In this document: positions 51,218 to 61,100 of the stretch, in pieces
Layout: each line of letters opens with the position of its first letter
Numbering within the stretch: position 1 is the stretch's first letter
Assembly (NCBI GenBank): GCA_025345505.1
Contig: JANVCC010000261.1
Coordinates: 7,023,833-7,087,832 of the forward strand
Length of the DNA: 64,000 nt
From: Todiramphus chloris collaris
Taxonomy: Eukaryota > Chordata > Aves > Coraciiformes > Alcedinidae
Reading direction: 5' to 3'
Notes under the pieces: generated by a model
Database searches by the model: none
What the model was told of the DNA's origin: nothing
The model's input: only the letters and a program-made list of their open reading frames with translations
Program-made: the position numbers and the translations under genes

Positions 51218-54200
51218 CTTTCCAGAGCTTGGATGTACTAATCAGATCCCAAATATTGGCCTTTGCTTCAGCAATCACTGCCTCAAAAGGAGGAAAGTGA
51301 CAAGGCGGAATGATCTTTACCATAGGGATGGAGCATGCTATGGAATCTATAAATGGCACAGCCAGGATGAATAGTATCATTGTACTGGATTTTGCAGACG
51401 GTGCCAGTTGCTGCAGTCAAAAGGACACTGGAGTAAAGCAGTTAATAAAAAAGAAAGGAGGAGGGGAGAAGAGGTAGTGTTGAAAATCACGGAACTGAGA
51501 ACATTGAGGCTTAAACGCTTTTTTCTCAGACAATGAACTGTCTGCATCAAAGTTAGTCCAAGAGCATTTAGCTTTGTGCCCGCTTCCACTGTACCTGGTC
51601 ACTGGATAAATAATGAATAGTGAGTGCAGACAGAGCTTACAAGGGCTCTATTATTCCCACGGTTTAAACTCTGCGTTTAATAGACAGTACACAGGAGAGG
51701 AAGAAGAAAAAAAAAATCCAAGAGAGCTAGGAAATAAAGACACATTGACAGGCTAGAATGGTAAAAAATACCTTCCAAATTTTTTTTTTTCTGTTCTAGC
51801 TTGGTTTATTGCAGAAATTATGAGTACAATAGCTTCTATAATATTTTTTCAGCCAAGGAGCTCAAAACAACTTAAAAACTATTAACTGATGGTGAAAGCT
51901 CCTCAAATACATTATGTGATCTGTGGGAAATATTCCACTTTCTCTTTAAAACTGGAGCCATTAAATGACATTGCTGAACCTAACATTTTTAACCCAAATG
52001 GAGACTTTCACAGGCTGATACAATACACTCCTAATGTAGCTGCAGATGAGCATCCTGTAAACACTATGGGAGAGGAAGGAGCACTCTGATTTTATAAGCT
52101 TTGTTTTAGGAGTGTTGCCATGTATCATTTTCTTCACTTATGAATTTATTCCAAAACTACACCAAAAACAGCATTAGGCAAAAAGACCAAATTAATGACT
52201 CCTAATTACCAGCTCTATCCAGTTCAGATTTCCTACTTTCTCAGCATTTCATATCCTCCTTCTTTTCATCCATGAATAAACCATACATATATGTAACAAA
52301 CACATTTGTGTGCAAGGTAGGAAAAAGTATCATTCTTTGAGAGAACTGACAGCGCAGCTTGTAGCCAACAAAAGTAACACCTCAGGACTTCAGGATGTTC
52401 AAATTAAGGTAAACGTGTTGTCTTCCTGGATTGTGGTATTTCCTCATGCCATCATCTCTGCTTTGCCAGATTTCAGTTTGTCACATCATGGGAAAATCCA
52501 GCCCCCGTACTGTTTTGCAATAGGATGGTGTCTCTCTGTATTTTTATTGCTTAGAAACTTTCTAAATGCTGTAAAAAATAACACTGATTATGTGACTTTG
52601 GAGCTCAGGTTTTGATGAAAATCAAGACAGATCCTTCAGGTGTAGGGACTTCCTTTCAGCAGTGTGGGAATGAGGCATGGGAGAATTATTTATGCCTCAC
52701 GGTGCCTTTGAAAACCTCCCCAAAGTGACATTTCCTTGGTTGTTTTGGAAGGAAAGCCCTCCCCCTTTTTCCTCTTTGTTACTCAGTTTTTAAGGAAAGT
52801 TCTACAGGATAAAGTCAAGAGCAATACTGAAGCAGAAAATATTTTTTCCCTTTACAGTTCAAAGTTACTTTGACAAGGAAATTTTGCTGTCAAAAAAAAA
52901 AAAAAAACCCAAAACCTAAAACCAAAAAGGTGCACCTGGAATAGTGTCAAAAGCTTTCCATGGCCTATAAAGGCAGCAGACAGCTTCTCTTGCAAACAAG
53001 TCCCCAGTTGTTACAATGCATGGGCTGTACCGGTGTACATCGAACTGTGCAAGTTCTGCAAGCAGATCTCTCCCTTGCCCTTTCAGCAAATGTTATCATT
53101 TCCCAAGGAGGGCTATCTCAGCTGCAATCTGCACTTACTCCACAGTGACAGCTCTCCTGGCCCCACTGAGCATGTGCAGTGCCATTTCGGACGCTGTCCT
53201 GTGTCCTTCCCTCTGCATCTATTGACAGATCCGCTCTCTTCTATTATCTCAAGTAGCCAACAGCAGGACCTGTCATTGAAGCAGAGAGGTTGTGTATATC
53301 TGAGCCTCTATCATGCAGCCCCTTTATTTGTCCAACGACGGTGTCTTGTGATAAATGTTTCAGAAATGACATTTGAGATGACAGGGGAGGAAAACTGTTA
53401 AGTAAGAGACTACAGCTCCCAGTGTCTCCTGAGACACAGCGCTGTCAATCAAGAAGGAATATTTGCAAAGAGATTAGAATGCAGGTGGTCCAAAATCAAT
53501 ATATTAGAGGCCACAAACCCCTTGCAATTAAAGAAAAAAAGAAAAAAAAAAAAAGAAAAAAGTCACACCAATAAAGAACCCTGCATAGTTTTGCAAGGTA
53601 TGCTAGGATTTACTTCCCACAGATCTGAGGAACTTCTAAAGCCAGTGTAAATTTTGGATTGGGAGGGGGGTCTCTGTAGAGATTAAAAAAAATAAAGATA
53701 ATCACACAATGGAAGAAGGGGGAGGTAGAAGGATGAAGTTATTTATCAAAGAGTTGCAGTGCAGTACCTTGCTAATAGCATATGCATGCAGAGCCTAAGG
53801 TCTGACCAGGTCCCCATGGTATGTGCAGAACATGGAGCATAGCAGGGCTGTCCCCCCAGATCACTGCACCTTTCTGCAGCACAAGCCACTCCCACTGCTT
53901 CACCAGTTGAAGGCTATCCTGCCATTTAATTTGGCTTTCCATAAAATAAATGTGGCAAAGTCCAATCTGAAATCGCTAGTATGTGTGGTAGCCGGGAAGA
54001 TAGTTTGGACACGTAACAACTCCTTCTTAGAGGTGTGTTTCTGTTGTTTCTTTTTCCATATAGGTCACACACGATACTGTGAGATAACTGGTCATTTGGC
54101 ATTAGTAAGCAATTTGCACAATAGCTGATTCTTAGCACACACGACTCATACACATTCTTATCACATTTGTGGAAAACGCCATAAACAGGAGGAATTAACC

Positions 54201-57200
54201 TGAGGTAGAGAGAACACAGTAATTAAGAACTGCAATGGGAATGAAAATCAGGGAAAACTGGAGAGGAGGGAAGGGAAATTAAACTTCCAAAAACTGCAGT
54301 CATATTTCTATATGCATATAATACCCCAAATCCCTTGGCAGAGGTTAATAGGAGAGAGAAAAGTTGCGATAATTGGTGTCAGTCATGGACAAGATTTCTA
54401 AGTGGAAAAAAAATGAGAAAAAAAAGTTCTTCTGAACTGCAGATTAAAAAATTTAACATTCCAACCTGGACAAAGAAAAAGCCCAGTCCCAGTGGAAAGG
54501 GAACACAGAAAAAGAGAGCAACTGTAGTAAAGAAAGGAACAAAAGAAACTCCCTAGGGCAACACTGATCAAAGTTAAGAGAGGCCAAGTTAACTGAGACA
54601 TTGCAGGGGCTAATGAGGAATCTGACTGTTAAATATTCTTTGTTATTCTATCTTGTTTTCATCTGGTCCAAATTTTTCAGCTAAATACTCTGTTTTTACT
54701 TTCAACCACTTACACTTTTTCTATCAGCTTATCTGATACTGAGACTGAACAACCAACGAAGCCCTTTAGGACTTCCTACCATCCCCAGGGAGCTGCGGCC
54801 CGGGCAAGAATGGGCTGCACTTATGTCCCAAAGGGCTGCAGTTGAGGATTGCACAAACATCCAGCTGCAGGATGAAACTTTATTGTCTGAGGATATGCAC
54901 CCAGGATGGGATGGCAGCCAGGCTCTCTCTAGTGACTCATTAATGTATTTTTGGTTAAAGTATACTTTTTCAAACTGTGGTTTATTTTGATTTGAAAACA
55001 TTGAGAGGTGAAGAATCTATCCATATATCCAGGAAGAAGCCTACAAGGAAATGCCATTGTTCTCTCTTCCCTCCCTGCCAGTTTGGCAGAGACTTGGTGT
55101 GCAAAGCGGCTGAATTACATCCTAGTGTGTTAAACTGTGTGTACCCTGTGCGTGAAAGACACTTCCAGTGGAGCTATTCCTCATGGTTGATGAAACTTGC
55201 TTGCTCTGGAGAAACAACAGATCTTTACCTGGTGTCATTATGGAAAATGTCAGGCACAGAAGTGGCCACAGAGGGAGCAGATTTAAGATCAAGGTCATCT
55301 AGAAATGACAGGCAGATCAACAATCCATTCAAATTTATATGCCAGCTATATTTATTCCAATAGGGTGGATGCTTGCATGGGCATCCTGTATTGCTTTGCT
55401 TTTAATGAATATTCTGCATGCAGAATCACTACAGAATCAGCCTCTTGTATCAGTCTGAAAGATAATGTCCTATACATCCTTTATTCCTCGTTTTCCTTTC
55501 CATAACATAACCAAGCAAAACCTATGCTCTGGGAAAACAATATGTTTGCTGTTCTGTTATAAATAGGATAGTTTCTGAGTTAACAACAAGTTAAAAAAGG
55601 CAGGGGATGCAGGGGGGGTGGGGGAGAGCATGCACGTGAGGACAGAAGGATTGCAATGTGTGAACACCATTAAGAAATACATGTCTTTTTATGAACAATA
55701 AAAGAGAATATTGCCAAGCTTTCCTTATGCAAAATAGTCTACCTTTTCGGTGCAGGATCAGCTTGATGAATTTCACTCCATAAGGCAATACTCAGAAAAT
55801 GAATAAGAGCTTGAAAATAGAACTTTGGATGAAAAGAGTTTCCTCAACTATTTTAGAGTCCCCACAGAAAAGCTTTCCTGTCACAGCTCATCTCATTAAT
55901 CTAGTATATACATTGCATTAATTTTTTTTTCTCTTGCTGTGCAGGACTGACATGATGCTATCTTTTCTAATGATTTAGCAAAGCAATTGTGAAATTATTT
56001 TGCAACCACAAAATGGTTCAATTTCAGTGTTGTGTTGTACTAGGAAAGCGGTGTCTAGTTATTACACTGACTTTCAGCAAGGGGAGAAAAAAGGGAATTA
56101 GTTGCAATACTGATTTATTGTTTTGTAAAAACTAGAGAATTCTTCTTCCTTTTCCATATCAGAATAAACCAAAATATTTTCATGACAGATCAGGGGGAGG
56201 TGGGGCAGGTGACTTGAGCAGCCACATGGCACTGGGAAGATTGCTCTCTATGAAACCAAGGACTGTCCCTTGACAAATCAGGACTTTCTATGAAAAATTA
56301 TAATAATAATAAAAAACAAAATACATAATTTTGTCTTTGTGACTTAAACCAGGATTAACTTCTGTTTTAAGTCTAATCACTTAGTTTGACCCAGCTTGCA
56401 TCAAAGCATTTCTGTGTGACTTCTCACATGGAAGTTTTTAATGTTGCCTGCAGTTGGATTTTGGTTCCATATTGCTGATTAACAAGTCCCTGTTTCTTTT
56501 ATGACTACAGTGTTGACTGTAGAAAAATCAAAAATTCTAAGTTCTGAACACTTTATTTCAAGAAAACAAAATTTGATCTTCCAACAATAGTAGGAAACAG
56601 CTAGTTTGGATGGAAAATATTTGCTACAAAGCCTGTTTTGCCTGCAAAATGGGAAGTAGAGCAAGGCAAAGACGATGCTTATGCACAGCAAGAAGACTTG
56701 AGAGGCAACAAAGAGCTTTTCAAACTCACTTATTCGGTTGACAATTCTTTCAGCAAATGATGCAGCTGCACAGATTTTTGAGGGGGGAAGATGATGTATC
56801 AAAAAAGGTCAATGAGGACTGTAACCAACTGCTGAGGCTTATTCAGGGATAAACAAGGAGATATTGATTCTTTAGAGGGAAAACAACATTCTCATTTGAT
56901 TACAGTGTTGCAAAAAAGTTTCCTTATAATGTTTACTGAGATCCAGGATCAAAACCTTATTATTTTCCATAGTTTATTTCTGTTCCAGGATTTTTGAAAT
57001 GTCTTCTGAAAAGGACCCCCTCTAGCTACAGCTTTCTTCACATCTGAAGCCAGCTTAGTGATAAAAAAATGAAAAATAATGCTTTCTGCAAGGAAATATG
57101 ACACAAATTTCCATAATGAATAAAAATTATCATATGTTAGGCTTCATTATATTCAGGTTTTCTTTTCTGACCTTAAGGGAAAGTACATGACAGCTGACCC

Positions 57201-57439
57201 AAAGCTCCCTCTGGGAAACGGGACATCACTTCTATAGCGCAAGTGCTTTGACACGAGACTTCTGAAGCCAGGACCAGCTAGAAATCAAGTAAGAACTGAC
57301 AGTTTCCTTCCTCCTTCCAATCGCATGGCTGATATTCCACCAGGTGGACTTGGGGTTAGTTTTCCCTGTGAAGGCTGTGGCATAGTTTAGTTGGGGGATG
57401 TGCAATTCATCATGGGATATGTGCAATGTAAAGTGATCG
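51218..57439. other. Unannotated noncoding DNA
   Basis: No gene recognised. A16 lies at 52892-52907 and an A-rich tract at 53529-53561. A moderately GC-rich stretch at about 54750-55340 has a 128-codon plus-strand frame (54977-55363) and a 90-codon minus-strand frame, neither recognisable. A G-rich run at 55603-55624 could form a quadruplex. The part next to the CR1 (57232-57440) has a 73-codon minus-strand frame that does not match CR1 in any way I can confirm. Confidence 0.6.
55603..55624 (+). other. Potential G-quadruplex motif
   Basis: GGGG, five bases, seven G, T, five G within 22 bases. This provides four G-tracts of at least three with loops of 5, 1 and 1, which fits the standard quadruplex pattern. 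No promoter or gene end is visible beside it. Confidence 0.6.
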
Positions 57440-58185
57440 GATTGGTTAACCATGATTTCCCCTTGGTTAATCTATGCTGATGACTACTGATAACCTTCTT
57501 TTCTTCCACATGCTTAGAGATGACTTCCAGAATGAGCTGCTCCATCACCTTTCCAGGGATGGAGGTGAGGCTGACTGGGTGGTAACTTCCTGGGTCCTTC
57601 TTGCCTCTTTTGAAGACTGGAGTGGCACTGGCTTTCCTCCACTCTTCGGGCACCTCTCCTGTTCTCCATGACCTTTCCAAAATGATGGGCAATAGCGTAG
57701 CAATAGCATCAGCCTGCTCCCTAAGCACTCGTGGGTGCATTCCATCAGGGCCCATGGATTTGTGGGTGTCCAGTTTGCCTAAATGACCTCTAACCCAATT
57801 CTCCTCAACTAAGGGAGAGTCTTCCTTCCTCCAGACTTTCTTATCCTCAGGGACTGGGATTCCTGAGGACCAGTCTTAGCAGTAAAGACTGAAATAAAGG
57901 AGGCATTCAGTAACTGCACCTTCTCTGTATCCTCCAGTGCACCCACTTCATTCAGCAGTGGTCCCATATTTTCCCTAGTATTCCTTTTGCTCCTGATGTA
58001 CTTGAAGAAGCCCTTCTACATGTCTTTTACATTACTTGCCACATTCAGTTCCAAGAGGACCTTGGCCTTTCTCACTGCATCTCTACATACTCTAGGCATG
58101 TTCCTATACTCCTTCCAAATGTCCAGTCCCTTTTTCCACATACTGTAAACTTCCTTCTTCCATTTGAGCTTTTTTCCAGAAGCTA
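57440..58185 (-). mobile_element. CR1 LINE fragment (ORF2, no 3' end)
   Basis: A minus-strand fragment of about 750 bases from ORF2 of a CR1-clade non-LTR retrotransposon. In reading order it contains the linker region before the reverse transcriptase ([31 protein letters not shown]) and then the start of the RT domain (GPDGMHPRVL, ERSWRTGEVPEEWRKA, PVSLTSIPGKVMEQLILE, TKGKSWLTN). Homology stops before the catalytic aspartate box, and neither the rest of ORF2 nor the 3' untranslated tail follows. Most CR1 copies are truncated at the 5' side and keep the 3' end, so this one has lost its 3' half by deletion or rearrangement. Confidence 0.95.
57441..58170 (-). pseudogene. Decayed CR1 reverse transcriptase
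   Basis: This is the coding relic inside the CR1 fragment. A full CR1 ORF2 encodes an endonuclease and a reverse transcriptase. Only the region from just before the RT domain to its early blocks is present. An in-frame TAG stop (minus strand, plus coordinates 58016-58018) interrupts the linker just before KGFFKYI. A frame change occurs near 57860-57880, between the part ending FTAKTGPQES and the part starting VPEDKKVW. The longest intact stretch runs downstream from the Met at 57755 through the SYHPVSLTS block at about 57561-57587. The catalytic residues are absent, so no activity is possible. Flanking non-CR1 sequence is read in frame beyond 57440. Confidence 0.93.
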
Positions 58186-61100
58186 CTTATTCATCCAACA
58201 TCTCTTTGAATCTGGAGCACATTTTTCTGAGGTGAAGAGGATAGATGGGATTTCATCCACAAATAAACATTTAAGGATGTTTTGTTTCACTAAGAAAACA
58301 TGGAACATGTGTGATTAAAGCCACCCTACAAATAGTGATGGGATGAAGGTAAGGTAATCCCTTTTTTTTCTGGGATCATTTTTAAGCTACTTGATTTCGA
58401 TAATTCCCATCACAGCACTGCTAAAGAAGCAGCTAGCATGTGGGCAGCAGTAAATGAGGATGCAAAGCCAGAGACTGTCCTGGTCCCCAAAGGCTGCACT
58501 ACTACACCATCTCCATCTCCATGGAAGGGCACAGGAATGGAGGCAGTGCCCAAAACCTCCCTTCTTCCTTTACTCAACATGTCCTTTAAGACCCCTTGGA
58601 TATCTCCTATGAAGGAATACACCCCTTGTAAAAATCTTCTGAAAATTTCCACCTAACACTTCCTAAATTAGAGGCTTTGGAATTATTTTCTTGAGGAAAG
58701 GAAAGAACTGCTGAGCTATGTTAGGTTCAAGGTGAAGAAATTAATGCATCCTACACATTGTTATACTTGGAATCAGCTTCCCTGGTGATTACTATAACTG
58801 GCAAGATATTAAAAACTTAGCCTGAGTACTTCTATGCTCCCATGCATTCTGACCTTCAATCAGAACTTCAGACATAATTAAATGCTTCATAAAAACAATT
58901 CAAATATTATCTTTAGCCTCAACTTGGGGATCTACCAGTTATTTTGGCAATCCCACAAGGGAAGAATCACTTTCTGAAAGTGACTTTACCAGGGTGATTT
59001 TATGACTAGCCAAAACAGGGAAATGCAAAGCAGCCCATGCTGAGATAGACCATACATCAGGAAGAAAAAAAGTCACTGCCATCAAATCCCTCACAATGTT
59101 ACTGCTACACTCAGCTTGTGTATAACCTCCATATGCTGTTGTGTAAAACATGAGTATAAAAAAAAAATCTAGCTGATGATGTTCTGCCATATTCACAGTC
59201 ATCTTTATTAAATTTTCACAGTACCAAATTTGTACAGCATTCAACTAGATTTAAAAAAAAAAAGACTCTGATGTCATGAAGCAGAGGAAACAGTACCTGA
59301 ATAAATGCTCTGACATAAAACAGTGTAAGAGGTTTAAAGACATTTTTCCACACTTCTGCCTTAACCACTTGAAATCTCATTTGAAGCCTGTTGTACTTCG
59401 TGTCTTTGCCCATCTTAAAGATCACAATGAAGTCAATATACCATCATATCAAGAGCAGATCAACGTGTCAAGTCTGTCAAGCCTGTCAATTCCTTCACTT
59501 CATTTTACTACTGCAGCAATTGAGCCAACGTATGAAAACAGTAAAAGCATGAGCTCATTCACTTATGGGCTAGATGACAATGCTTTCTTTAACTTAAAGC
59601 CAGCTATTCCTCAAAAATCCTTTCTTGGTTCCTATGAGCAGTGAACTCCTTACATTCTTGGTGTCTGTTCTTGTCTTTGATGCAGAAAATGAAAAAGAAA
59701 AATAATAATAAAATATTCATCAGGTCCAACAGGCTCTCCGTAGAGTAAAACTGTGATTTAATTACTTTTTTAAAACCTGTGCTACAGCCAGAATTCCACC
59801 CAGTTTTCCAGCCTGGTTAGCCTTTCCCAGGAAAGGGAAAAAATGCTGTTTTCAGAGACTCACCAGATACAAAATAGTGGCATTTTTTAAAGTCACAAGT
59901 GCCTTCAATTAAGATGCAAGCTCTAGACGAAATGTCTGGTTATAAAAAGATATATTTACATATAGTTTAATGGCATTTAAAATAATTAAAACAAGAGCAC
60001 TCACTTATTCAATCAGACTATAATTTGAGTACATGCATATTTTGTGAAAATAGTTTAAATTTTTATATTTTTTACCAATAGATGGTGCTAGCAATTTCTG
60101 CATTTAATGAAATATCTGCACACATTTTACTCAGCTCAGGCCCATAACGAACTTGTGGAACTGATAGAAACAGTCTATCCATGTGCCAATTAAAGTAGGA
60201 AATGCCAGCTCATGGATACTCAACATTTTACATACTGAAAAGGCAAGTAGAGCAGCAAAAAGCCATCAGTAACTACCCACTGCAGAATATATACAGTATG
60301 CAAATCAGAAACCTGCTGTTCTCACTCCTTCAATGTGTTTTCAAGATTTCTGGAATAGTCACATAACATTTTGCAGTCATTAGGGTGCATACTTTGATCA
60401 AAGAGGATACTGGCATCAGTCAAATTAGCTCCTTCATCAGCCTTCTACAGAGCACAATGAAATCTTAATGTCTTAAGCTGAAATCCAACCAAGAAGGAAT
60501 AGTTTCCTCAAAGTCAATCAAAATGTTCACAGAATGTAAGGTCAAGCAAATCTCTGACTGCCCATGAGTTTGGAGTTATAAAGAGTCTTTGGAAGTTACT
60601 GTAGTGGCTCTCCATGGAAGTGGACAGATGTCTTCTGCAGACATTAGGAGGATGCATCCAGCATGAAGCGTATTTTTATGACATCCCACCTGCCCTAAGA
60701 ATCTAGAAAGATCACATTCAAAATTCACTGTTTGTTTCAGCTCTGGATCTGTTTGTTTTGTACGTGTTTGGATAAAATATATTCAAGGTCACTGCAAGTG
60801 CAGTTCAAAAAAAGAACAAATTAAGAATAGGTGGAAACAATCTTGTTGTCCGCATTTCCAATTTCCTCTAAGAACTTTGGTATCTCTAGAAAAATCCCAA
60901 AGAATGTTTCCAATATCTTTCTGTCATCAGCTTTATTTTTCTTCGTACTTACAGACATTCTCAAAATATTTAGAGATAATTGAAACATTGCTGCTCTTCA
61001 GAGGAAAGACACAGTCCTGTGCTCTCCAGTTCATTTCCACATGTACTACACTCTTCAGTGTGAACTGGCTTTACACAACATGAACATAAACCCTCTGGAA

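Noticed and set aside
54977..55363. 128-codon plus-strand open frame
   Set aside because: No recognisable family, no convincing Kozak or splice context, and other frames overlap it.
57232..57439. Extension of the CR1 ORF2 into the neighbouring 73-codon minus-strand frame
   Set aside because: The frame is in a different phase, and its residues do not match the CR1 reverse transcriptase region expected after the TKGKS block.
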